In this document: piece by piece, positions 1-6,185 of the stretch
How positions within the stretch are numbered: position 1 is the first letter of the stretch
Layout: the number at the start of each line of letters is the position of its first letter
Source: Trueperaceae bacterium
GTDB lineage: Bacteria; Deinococcota; Deinococci; Deinococcales; Trueperaceae
Direction: 5' to 3'
Assembly (NCBI GenBank): GCA_029210865.1
Contig: JARGGE010000115.1
Coordinates: 1 to 7,976, forward strand
DNA: 7,976 nt
Program-made: the position numbers and the translations under genes
The notes under the pieces: model-generated
The model's database searches: none
Told to the model about the DNA's origin: nothing
What the model saw: only the letters and a program-made list of their open reading frames with translations

Positions 1-26
1 GTGCCCGCGAACCCTGGCGTCGGTCC

Positions 27-1256
27 TCAACCGCGTCCGCCGCGGCCGACGGTCGGGCCGCTGCCGGGACGGCCGACGCCACCGGTCGGACCGGTGGGCC
101 GCGCCGGTGCCTCCGGGGCGCGCGCGGCGGGCCGCGAGCCGTTGCCCTCGGTGGTCGCCGCCATGCCGCCGGTGCCCACCAGGCGCTCGAACTCCTTGGC
201 GTCGACCGAGCGCGCGAGCCCCATCTCGAAGCTGATCAGGCGCTTGAGGTGCAGCTCGGCCAGGCAGGCGTCCATCGTGATCATGCCGATCTGGCCGCCG
301 GTCTGGATCGACGAGAGGATCTGGTGCGTCTTGCCCTCGCGGATCTGGTTGCGGATCGCGGGGGTGGCGATGAGCAGTTCGTACGCGAGCACGCGGCCGT
401 CACCCGAGGCCTTGGGCACGAGCTGCTGGGTGAAGATCGCCTGCAGGTTGTTGGCGAGCTGGACGCGGACCTGCTCCTGCTGCGCCTCGGGGAAGACGTC
501 GATGATGCGGTCGATCGCCTCGGGCGCCGAGTTCGTGTGCAACGTGCCCATGACCAGGTGGCCGGTCTCGGCGGCGGTGACCGCCGCGCCGATCGTCTCG
601 TGGTCGCGCATCTCGCCGACGAGGATGACGTCGGGCGCCTGCCGCAGCACCGAACGCAACGCGGCGTGGAAGTCGCGGGTGTCCTCGCCGATCTCGCGCT
701 GGTTGACGATCGAGCGCTTGTGCTTGTGGAAGAACTCGATGGGGTCCTCGACCGTGACGATGTGCTTCTGCGACTCGCCGTTGATCATGTCGACCATCGT
801 CGCCAGCGTCGTCGACTTGCCCGACCCGGTCGGTCCGGTCACCAGCACGAGGCCGCGCGGCAGCCGGGCGACCTCGGCGAGCTCCGAGGGGCAGCCGAGC
901 TGGTCGAAGCTCAGGACGTCCTCGGAGATCGTGCGCAGGACCCCGCCGACCGAGTTGCGCTGCTGGAAGCAGTTGACGCGGAAACGGCCGTGCCCGGAGA
1001 GGCTGAACGAGAAGTCGAGGTCCTTGCTCTCCTCGAAGTTCCGCTGCTTCTTCTCGTCCATCATCGAGTACATGAGCCGGCGCGTGACGTTCGGCGTCAG
1101 GGTGTCGTGCTCGGTGGGGCGCCAGTCGCCGTCGACCTTGATCATCGGCGGCAGGCCGACGGTCAGGACGAGGTCCGAGGCACGGCGCTCCACGGCGAGC
1201 TTGAGGAGGTCGACGATGTCGACCTGGGTCTGGGTCGCGCGGATCTGATCGGACAT
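27..1256 (-). CDS. pilT: Type IV pilus retraction ATPase PilT
   Basis: This 409-residue protein is the cytoplasmic hexameric motor that powers pilus retraction, and so twitching motility and, in many bacteria, DNA uptake. Visible motifs, in order, are the Walker A loop GPTGSGKST at residues 141-149 (Lys147), the Asp box VTVEDPIEF at about 167-175, the Walker B segment VILVGEMRD at 210-218 with Glu215, the His box TGHLVMGTLHTN at 231-242, and the PilT signature AIRNQIREGK at 300-309. That signature separates it from PilB-type extension motors. The ATG at 1256 is preceded by GAAGGG 8 nt upstream. The gene lies 29 bp downstream of pilB on the same strand, so the two are probably cotranscribed. 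The conserved core ends near residue 360. The last 48 or so residues are a Gly/Pro/Arg/Ala-rich tail that looks disordered and makes the protein longer than the usual 340-370 residues. Whether it is PilT1 or PilT2 of species with two copies cannot be told. Confidence 0.97.
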   Translation of the reverse strand: MSDQIRATQTQVDIVDLLKLAVERRASDLVLTVGLPPMIKVDGDWRPTEHDTLTPNVTRRLMYSMMDEKKQRNFEESKDLDFSFSLSGHGRFRVNCFQQRNSVGGVLRTISEDVLSFDQLGCPSELAEVARLPRGLVLVTGPTGSGKSTTLATMVDMINGESQKHIVTVEDPIEFFHKHKRSIVNQREIGEDTRDFHAALRSVLRQAPDVILVGEMRDHETIGAAVTAAETGHLVMGTLHTNSAPEAIDRIIDVFPEAQQEQVRVQLANNLQAIFTQQLVPKASGDGRVLAYELLIATPAIRNQIREGKTHQILSSIQTGGQIGMITMDACLAELHLKRLISFEMGLARSVDAKEFERLVGTGGMAATTEGNGSRPAARAPEAPARPTGPTGGVGRPGSGPTVGRGGRG

Positions 1257-1264
1257 TCAAGCCG

Positions 1265-1270
1265 CCCTTC
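1265..1270 (-). promoter_or_regulatory. Ribosome binding site of pilT, inside a small hairpin
   Basis: On the minus strand GAAGGG lies 8 nt before the pilT ATG and fixes that start. The same bases form part of a short inverted repeat (CCCCCC-GAA-GGGCGG, one mismatch) that could partly hide the site. The 29-nt pilB-pilT gap shows no promoter. Confidence 0.55.
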
Positions 1271-1285
1271 GGGGGGTGCGTGCGT

Positions 1286-3949
1286 TCAATCGGCGGTCCT
1301 CGCGAGCACCTCTTCGAGCGTGGTGATGCCCTCGAACGCCTTCAAGACGCCGTCTTCGCGCAGCGTACGCATGCCGTTGCGCATGGCGATTTCCTTCATC
1401 TCGAGCGCGGACTGCTCCTTGACGATGGCCGTCGAGAGGTCGTCGTCGACCACGAGGAGTTCATGAATGGCGTAGCGACCGTTGTATCCGCTGCCACCGC
1501 ATTTCTCACATCCGACCCCGCGGTAGAGCTTCTTGCCGCGGATCTCGTCGGCATGGAGCCCCAGGCGGCGCATGACGTCGGGCTCCGGCGTGTACTCGAC
1601 GCGGCAGTCGCGGCACACCTTGCGCACGAGGCGCTGGGCGAGGACACCGATCAGCGAGGCCGAGACGTTGAACGGCTCGATCCCCATCTCGGTGAGGCGC
1701 ACGACCGCCCCCGCGGCGTCGTTCGTGTGCAGGGTGGCGATGAGCAGGTGGCCGGTGAGCGCGGCCTCCATGGCGATCTTGGCGGTCTCGTGGTCGCGGA
1801 TCTCGCCGACCATGATGATGTCGGGGTCCTGACGCAAGAAGGCGCGGAGCGCGCGGGCGAAGTCGAGGCCCGCCTTCATGTTCACCTGCGTCTGGTTGAT
1901 GCCCGGTACTTCGTACTCGACGGGGTCCTCGACCGTGGAGACGTTGACGTCCGGGGTCGCGACCCGCTTGAGGATCGAGAAGGTGGTGAAGGACTTCCCC
2001 GAACCGGTGGGCCCGGTGATCAGGAACATGCCGTAGGGCTTCTGGATGACGTCGGTGAAGCGCTGGAAGTTGTGGTCGGCGAAGCCGAGCTGCTCGATCT
2101 CGGGGATCGAGGTCGCCTTCTTGAGGAGGCGCATGACGGCCTTCTCGCCGTACACGGTGGGCAGGGTCGAGAGGCGCAGGTCGACCTCGGTCGACTTGTC
2201 CTTGTAGCGCACGCGCCCGTCCTGCGGGACCCGGCGCTCGGCGATGTTGAGCCCGCCCATGATCTTGATGCGGGCCGCGAGGGCGCCGGCGGTGGCCTTG
2301 GGCATGGTCATGTACTCGCGCAGGCTGCCGTCCTTGCGCACGCGCACGTTGACCTTGTCGGGGCGCGGCTCGATGTGGATGTCCGAGATGTCGTTGAGGA
2401 TCGCTTCGCGGATGATGCTGTTGACGACCTTGACCAGGGCGTTGTCGTCGATCGCGCTGGTGTCCTCTTCGACGTGCGCCTGCCCGCCGACCTCCTCCAT
2501 GACCGCGCGCGCGAGCTCGTCCATGTCGGCGCCGTCGCGGTAGAAGCGGTTGATGAGGCGCGACAGCGTCTCCTCGGTCGCGACCGCCGGCTGGATCTCC
2601 TTGCCGGTGATCAGGCGGATGTCGTCGAGGGCGAACACGTGGCGCGGGTCCTTCATGGCGACCACGAGGGTGTTGCCCTCGGTGCGGATCGGCATCGCCT
2701 GGTAGCGCCGGACCGTGGCCTCGGGGACGAGCGTGACGACCATCGGGTCGACCTTGACGCTGTTCTCTTCCACGTAGTCGTAGTTGAGCTGCATCGCCAG
2801 GCTCTTGGCCAGCATCTCGGGGGAGATCTTGCCCGACTGCACGAGCGTGTCCTCGAGGCGGCCGCCGCCCGAGCGCTGCTTGTTGAGCGCCTCGTCGACG
2901 TCGAGTTGGGTCACGTAGCCGAGGTCGACGAGGATCTCGCCGAGCGGCTTGACCTTGCCGAGCTTCGCCTGCTCCGCGAGCGCCTTGCGCAGCTGCTCGC
3001 GCTTGAGCTTCTTCGTCATCAGGAGCGTCTCGCCGAGGCGCCCCTTGTCGCTGGCGTACATGACCTCGATGCGCTTTTGAACCTCGGCCTCGGGCGCGGC
3101 GACGAAGGTGCACGGCACCTGCAGGATGGCTTCGAGGTCGGCGATGCGGCGCGAATCGGCGACCGCGACGACCAGCTCGCCGCCCTCGAAGCGCAGCGGG
3201 ACCGCGCTGAACTGCACCGCGTCGAGCCGCAAGAGGTGGCTCGCCAGGTGTTCGTCGAAGGGTTCTCCCGCGATCGAGGTCACGTAGGTCAGGCCGAGCT
3301 GCTCGGCGAGGAGCTGCGTGAGCACGTCCTCGTCGAGCGACCCGAGCTTCACCAGGATGCGCCCGAGCAGGCCACCGGTGCGCTGCTGCTCGGCGACGGC
3401 CTCGGCGAGGCCCTCTGCGGTCAGCAGCCCGCGCTCGACCGCGATCGAGCCGAGCCGCATGCTCGTGTCGACCTCGAAATCGACGGGTGGGATGAGCCCG
3501 AGCTCCGGGTAGTACGTGGCGAGGGCCCACTGCAGCTCCGAGCGCAGCGCCTGGTACGGCTCGACCACGCAGCCCGAGGCGTCCTCGATCTCCTCGATCG
3601 CCAGCGCGTCGAGCGGGTCTTCGAAGGCGACGCGCAAGCGGTTACCGTCGATGGCGAAGGGCAGCGCCCCGACCTCGAAGGCGGTGTCGCCCTCGACGCG
3701 GCGGAGCGCGTCGGGCATGACGTCGACGCGCGGCAGCATGACGAGCGGGATCCCGATCGACTCCTCGACCGCGCGCGCGATGCGGTGCTCGGACAGCACC
3801 CCGATCTGCACGAGCACGTCGGCGAGGCGACCGCCGACCTCGGCGTGGCGGCCGATCGCCTGCTGGAGCGACTCGTCGCTCACGTACCCGCGCTCGAGGA
3901 GGACGGCCCCCAGGCGCTTGTCACCGATCGAGAGGACGGCCACGCTCAC
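1286..3949 (-). CDS. pilB: Type IV pilus assembly ATPase PilB (Thermus PilF-like)
   Basis: This 887-residue protein is the cytoplasmic hexameric ATPase that drives pilus extension; in Thermus the equivalent protein PilF is also needed for natural transformation. The N-terminal half holds three GspE_N-type domains, at about residues 8-150, 163-300 and 303-470. Each begins with helical repeats of the form LGxxLxxxGxxxxxxLxxAL and ends in a small alpha/beta part containing V(A)xxDP-like segments. The C-terminal half is the motor: Walker A GPTGSGKS at 646-653 (Lys652), Asp box STVEDPVEYE at 671-680, Walker B DIIMVGEIRD with Glu716, and His box TGHLLIATLHTND at 732-744. A zinc-binding tetracysteine follows (Cys779, Cys782, Cys814, Cys817). 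The full-length GTG start lies inside the upstream yqeG-like gene. A second GTG at 3943 would give MAVLSIGDKRLG, which as I remember it lines up better with Thermus PilF, so the true start is 3949 or 3943. A G-run just upstream is the only Shine-Dalgarno candidate. Confidence 0.97.
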   Translation of the reverse strand: MSVAVLSIGDKRLGAVLLERGYVSDESLQQAIGRHAEVGGRLADVLVQIGVLSEHRIARAVEESIGIPLVMLPRVDVMPDALRRVEGDTAFEVGALPFAIDGNRLRVAFEDPLDALAIEEIEDASGCVVEPYQALRSELQWALATYYPELGLIPPVDFEVDTSMRLGSIAVERGLLTAEGLAEAVAEQQRTGGLLGRILVKLGSLDEDVLTQLLAEQLGLTYVTSIAGEPFDEHLASHLLRLDAVQFSAVPLRFEGGELVVAVADSRRIADLEAILQVPCTFVAAPEAEVQKRIEVMYASDKGRLGETLLMTKKLKREQLRKALAEQAKLGKVKPLGEILVDLGYVTQLDVDEALNKQRSGGGRLEDTLVQSGKISPEMLAKSLAMQLNYDYVEENSVKVDPMVVTLVPEATVRRYQAMPIRTEGNTLVVAMKDPRHVFALDDIRLITGKEIQPAVATEETLSRLINRFYRDGADMDELARAVMEEVGGQAHVEEDTSAIDDNALVKVVNSIIREAILNDISDIHIEPRPDKVNVRVRKDGSLREYMTMPKATAGALAARIKIMGGLNIAERRVPQDGRVRYKDKSTEVDLRLSTLPTVYGEKAVMRLLKKATSIPEIEQLGFADHNFQRFTDVIQKPYGMFLITGPTGSGKSFTTFSILKRVATPDVNVSTVEDPVEYEVPGINQTQVNMKAGLDFARALRAFLRQDPDIIMVGEIRDHETAKIAMEAALTGHLLIATLHTNDAAGAVVRLTEMGIEPFNVSASLIGVLAQRLVRKVCRDCRVEYTPEPDVMRRLGLHADEIRGKKLYRGVGCEKCGGSGYNGRYAIHELLVVDDDLSTAIVKEQSALEMKEIAMRNGMRTLREDGVLKAFEGITTLEEVLARTAD

Positions 3950-4418
3950 CCCCCGCCAGCACCCAACGCTCGAGCCGGCGCGCCGCGCGCGTGTGCGCGT
4001 GCCGTCCCGGCGAGAGCGGGGTGACGAGCACCGAGGTGAGCCCGGCGCAGTTCGCGCCGAGGACGTCGGTGAAGAGCTGGTCGCCGATCATCGCGGTGGA
4101 CGCGGCGTCGGTCCCGAGCGCCCGCAGCCCGCGACGGAAGGCGAAGCCGAAGGGCTTGCCGGACAGGGCGAAGGCGGGGACGCCGAGGGAGGCCCCCAGC
4201 TCGGCGACGCGTCCGCGTGAGCCGTTCGAGAGGAGCGCCACGGCGATCCCGGCGGCGCGCACCGCGTCGAGCCAGGCGAGCGTGTCCTCGAGCGGCGGTC
4301 CGTCGCGGACGACGAGCGTGTCGTCCGCGTCGATCAGCAGCCCGCGCACCCCGCGCTCGCGCAGCCACGCGACGCTCACGTCCGTCGCGCACGCGACATG
4401 CAGGTCCGGTGTCAGCAT
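3921..4418 (-). CDS. YqeG-family HAD-IIIA phosphatase
   Basis: This 165-residue protein has the compact haloacid-dehalogenase fold of the YqeG/Gep4 group. The eukaryotic member Gep4 dephosphorylates phosphatidylglycerophosphate; the bacterial substrate is less certain. Visible HAD motifs are motif I LLIDADDTLV (nucleophile Asp30, acid/base Asp32), motif II LLSNGS (Ser64), motif III Lys88 in GKPFGFAFRRGL, and motif IV MIGDQLFTDVLGAN at 110-123. The group's closing LVTPLSP and RRLERW segments are also present. The length is normal for the family and all key residues are kept. It is the first gene of the pilus operon and its last 29 bp overlap the start of pilB, so translation may be coupled. 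The ATG at 4418 has no ribosome binding site, but a TAGCCT box lies 6 nt before it, suggesting a leaderless mRNA. No link to pilus function is known to me; the pairing may only be about expression. Confidence 0.93.
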   Translation of the reverse strand: MLTPDLHVACATDVSVAWLRERGVRGLLIDADDTLVVRDGPPLEDTLAWLDAVRAAGIAVALLSNGSRGRVAELGASLGVPAFALSGKPFGFAFRRGLRALGTDAASTAMIGDQLFTDVLGANCAGLTSVLVTPLSPGRHAHTRAARRLERWVLAGGERGRPLDR

Positions 4419-4424
4419 GACGCG

Positions 4425-4433
4425 AGGCTAGCA
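4425..4433 (-). promoter_or_regulatory. Putative extended -10 promoter of the yqeG-pilB-pilT operon
   Basis: The minus strand reads TGC-TAGCCT, then six bases (CGCGTC), then the ATG of the yqeG-like gene. TAGCCT fits TANNNT and the preceding TGC fits an extended -10. Transcription would start at or next to the ATG, giving a leaderless message. I see no -35 box at the usual distance. It lies in the 44-bp gap after the hydrolase gene. Confidence 0.5.
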
Positions 4434-4462
4434 CGGGCGTCCGTGAGGGCCCGAGAACCGCT

Positions 4463-5395
4463 TCACGTTGCATCCGTCGGGGCCTGGGCGGCCGCCGCGG
4501 CGGCCCCGGCGTGCGCCAAGGCCGCGTGCAGGGTGTCGAGGAAGGCGTCGTCGGCGTCGAGCCACGGGTAGTGACCGCCGTCGACGAGCGCGGTGACGCC
4601 GTGCGGCAGGCCGGCGAGCGCCGCTTCGGCCTGGTCGGGGTAGGCGCTACCGTCGCGGGTGGCGACCAGCACCGCCACCGGCGCGCGGACGCCCGCCAGG
4701 TCGGGGCGCACGTCGAGGCGCCAGGGGTCGTCGAGCTCGACCGTCTCGGTGGGACCGAGGAGCGCGGTGGCGTCGGCGTGCTCGAGGCGCAGGCGAGCGG
4801 CGGCGTCGGGGAAGAGCAGCGCGTCGAAGAGCGCCTTCGCCGAGGTCATGCCGAAGGCATCGTCGACGTGGGCCTGCGGGTCGAGCGCCTCGGCGTCGGC
4901 CAGCGCGGCCTCGGGCGGCAGCGCCGCCTCGCCGCGTCCGCTGCGGTGCGCGGCCTCGCGCTGGAGCGTGCGGGCGAGCATCGGCATCGAGACCCAGGGG
5001 TTGACGAGGACGAGGCCGCGCACGCGCGCCGGGTGCCGGACGGCGGCGCGGACCGCGATCGTGGCTCCGAAGCCGTGCGCGAGGAGCGTCGCGTCGGCGA
5101 TCCCGAGCGCGCCGAGGACCGCCGCGACGTCGTCGGCGAGGACGTCGAGGTCGAAGGGAGCGTCTGCGTAGCTGCGCCCGCCCCCGCGCTGGTCGGCGTA
5201 GACCGTCCGGTAGCGCTCGAGGTCCTCCCCGAGCAGCTCGCGCAACGCGTGGCACGAGTAGCCCGGGCCGCCGTGGAGCGCGTAGACCGCGGGTGCGTCG
5301 GGGCGACCGACCTGCTCGACGTAGAGGTCGGCGCCCGGGACGACCACGTGAGCGGCCTCGTCGAGCCAGACGCCATCGGGTCTCTCGCGCTTCAC
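4463..5395 (-). CDS. Alpha/beta-hydrolase, proline iminopeptidase-like, lacking the nucleophile Ser
   Basis: This 310-residue protein resembles proline iminopeptidase-type alpha/beta hydrolases (family S33 style). It has the oxyanion HGGPG at residues 41-45, DQRGGGRS at 68-75, a cap region around 135-220, a likely catalytic acid Asp248 in LVATRDG, and catalytic His275 in DGGHYPW. The nucleophile elbow, normally GHSxGG, reads AHGFGA at 106-111, so Gly108 (codon GGC) stands where Ser is expected. The enzyme may therefore be inactive as a classical serine hydrolase, although acid and base are retained and the frame is intact. The GTG at 5395 overlaps the stop of the upstream 86-residue gene as GTGA, which sets this start and implies coupled translation. 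The C-terminus is a poly-alanine stretch encoded by a 16-bp perfect palindrome (4490-4505). No signal peptide is seen, so it is probably cytoplasmic. The substrate is unknown. Confidence 0.9.
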   Translation of the reverse strand: MKRERPDGVWLDEAAHVVVPGADLYVEQVGRPDAPAVYALHGGPGYSCHALRELLGEDLERYRTVYADQRGGGRSYADAPFDLDVLADDVAAVLGALGIADATLLAHGFGATIAVRAAVRHPARVRGLVLVNPWVSMPMLARTLQREAAHRSGRGEAALPPEAALADAEALDPQAHVDDAFGMTSAKALFDALLFPDAAARLRLEHADATALLGPTETVELDDPWRLDVRPDLAGVRAPVAVLVATRDGSAYPDQAEAALAGLPHGVTALVDGGHYPWLDADDAFLDTLHAALAHAGAAAAAAQAPTDAT

Positions 5396-5652
5396 GGGCC
5401 CACGCTCCGGAAGCGCCAGACGCGTGCGCCGGTGGGCGCGGCGGGGCCGGCGCCGGGGTCGCCGCCGCGTGCGACGAGGAGCCAGAGGTCGGGCTGGTCG
5501 GTCGAGGCCAGGAGCTCGACGGCGGCGCCGGCCGCGCGCCAGTCCGCGGCGAGGGCGCGCAGCACGCGGGTTGCATCGGTGCCGGCGAGCTCGACGAACC
5601 GCACGCTCGCGCCGTCGTCGCGGGACGGGGAGGGGGAGGGGCTCGAGGTCAT
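5392..5652 (-). CDS. Unrecognised 86-residue protein, coupled to the hydrolase
   Basis: I do not recognise this small protein. It begins with a Ser/Pro-rich stretch (residues 3-10), followed by what looks like strand-helix-strand-strand: VRFVEL, a helix around ATRVLRALAADWRAAG, VELLAS, and DLWLLVARG. A loop of Gly/Ala/Pro and a final strand RVWRFRSV follow. This order faintly recalls the small dimeric ferredoxin-like barrels (antibiotic-biosynthesis-monooxygenase type), but that is only a guess. The ATG at 5652 is chosen over a start 48 bp upstream because a TACGAT box lies 6 nt before it and the upstream extension would cross that promoter. The stop TGA overlaps the hydrolase GTG (GTGA), so the two genes form one translational unit. 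The gene has the same GC-rich third positions as its neighbours, which supports real coding. Confidence 0.72.
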   Translation of the reverse strand: MTSSPSPSPSRDDGASVRFVELAGTDATRVLRALAADWRAAGAAVELLASTDQPDLWLLVARGGDPGAGPAAPTGARVWRFRSVGP

Positions 5653-5658
5653 GAGCGC

Positions 5659-5664
5659 ATCGTA
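5659..5664 (-). promoter_or_regulatory. Putative -10 box of the 86-residue gene and hydrolase unit
   Basis: The minus strand reads TACGAT, six bases (GCGCTC), then ATG. There is no ribosome binding site before the ATG, as expected for a leaderless mRNA. It lies in an 86-bp divergent region shared with the promoter of the plus-strand DUF4258-like gene, so the two could influence each other. No -35 box is apparent. Confidence 0.5.
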
Positions 5665-5704
5665 GGCCGAGGGTGGCCCGGACCCAGGACTCCGGGCCAC
5701 CGCG

Positions 5705-5713
5705 TGCTACGTT
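5705..5713 (+). promoter_or_regulatory. Putative extended -10 promoter of the DUF4258-like gene
   Basis: The plus strand reads TGC-TACGTT, an extended -10 form (TGN-TANNNT). Transcription would begin near 5720, giving a short leader that just includes the GGAGG ribosome binding site at 5724-5728. No -35 box is visible, which an extended -10 could tolerate. Confidence 0.45.
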
Positions 5714-5723
5714 CGAACGCAGC

Positions 5724-5728
5724 GGAGG
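5724..5728 (+). promoter_or_regulatory. Ribosome binding site deciding the DUF4258-like start
   Basis: GGAGG ends 10 nt before the ATG at 5739. It favours that start over the in-frame GTG at 5673, which would lie upstream of the promoter. Confidence 0.7.
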
Positions 5729-5738
5729 TGGTCGTCCG

Positions 5739-6161
5739 ATGCCCGCGCCCGACGGAAGCGAACGCCCGCGCCGCCCTGCCCGGCGCACGTTGGAAGAGCT
5801 GCGGCCGCACGTCCGCGACGGTCGCTACCGCTTGGGTCCCCACGCCGTGCGCCACGCCGCGAGCGAGGGCTTCGAGGAGCGCGACGTCGTCATGGCGTTG
5901 CTCCACGGCCGCGAGCTCGCCCGCTACCTCGACGACCAGCGCCTGTTGGTCCTCGGTTGGGTGCCGGTGAGCCCGAGCGTCCGGGTGCCGCTCCACGTCG
6001 TCGCTGGTTACGAGCGGCCACGGTGGGTCGACGTCGTCACCGCGTTCGTCCCGCGCGATCCGCACCGCGTGCTCTCGCGGCGCCGCTTGGCCGAGTTGCT
6101 GCGCCACGACCGCGACGCGCCGCTCGTGCAGCGGATCGGCCCCAAGCGCCCGCTCGACTGA
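5739..6161 (+). CDS. DUF4258-like protein
   Basis: This 140-residue protein has a basic, Arg/Pro-rich N-terminus (residues 8-16), followed by a fold matching the DUF4258 pattern. The pattern elements are YRLGPHAVRHA (His35, His39), a helix GFEERDVVMALLHGRELARYL, a strand pair around LLVLGWV, PLHVVAGY with His86, and a last strand VVTAFVPRDPHR at 99-110. DUF4258 proteins are small and mostly uncharacterised; the fold is often compared with RelE/MqsR-type RNases, but no catalytic activity can be claimed here. The start is fixed by the ribosome binding site and the promoter described separately. No small antitoxin-like gene sits next to it on the same strand, so a toxin-antitoxin role is not supported. 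It is divergent from the hydrolase unit and converges on tatD, leaving 24 bp between stops. The C-terminal 30 or so residues are rich in Arg and His. Confidence 0.8.
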   Translation: MPAPDGSERPRRPARRTLEELRPHVRDGRYRLGPHAVRHAASEGFEERDVVMALLHGRELARYLDDQRLLVLGWVPVSPSVRVPLHVVAGYERPRWVDVVTAFVPRDPHRVLSRRRLAELLRHDRDAPLVQRIGPKRPLD

Positions 6162-6185
6162 CGCGCTGCGAGCGCCCTGCGCCCG

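Noticed and set aside
1..1466. Plus-strand open frames opposite pilT (from 1 and from 249)
   Set aside because: These are antisense shadows of pilT, with no recognisable motif and no ribosome binding site.
1280..4024. A 914-codon open frame on the plus strand opposite pilB
   Set aside because: It is the antisense shadow of pilB, whose motifs are unmistakable. The shadow translation is repetitive in Asp, Leu, Val, Arg and Gly with no domain, as expected in very GC-rich DNA.
4490..4505. 16-bp perfect palindrome near the 3' end of the hydrolase gene as a regulatory site
   Set aside because: It is explained by a run of alanine codons (GCC and GCG), which form palindromes easily; no further evidence of a function.
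5396..5788. N-terminal extension of the hydrolase to 441 residues
   Set aside because: It is a second frame through the 86-residue gene and the divergent promoter region; the GTGA overlap and the family alignment favour the 310-residue start.
5739..6161. DUF4258-like protein as the toxin of a toxin-antitoxin pair
   Set aside because: No adjacent small gene on the same strand could be the antitoxin; both neighbours are on the other strand and unrelated.
6163..6175. Hairpin GCGCT-GCG-AGCGC between the convergent DUF4258-like and tatD genes as a bidirectional terminator
   Set aside because: Only five base pairs and no T-tract on either side; chance pairing is likely in this composition.
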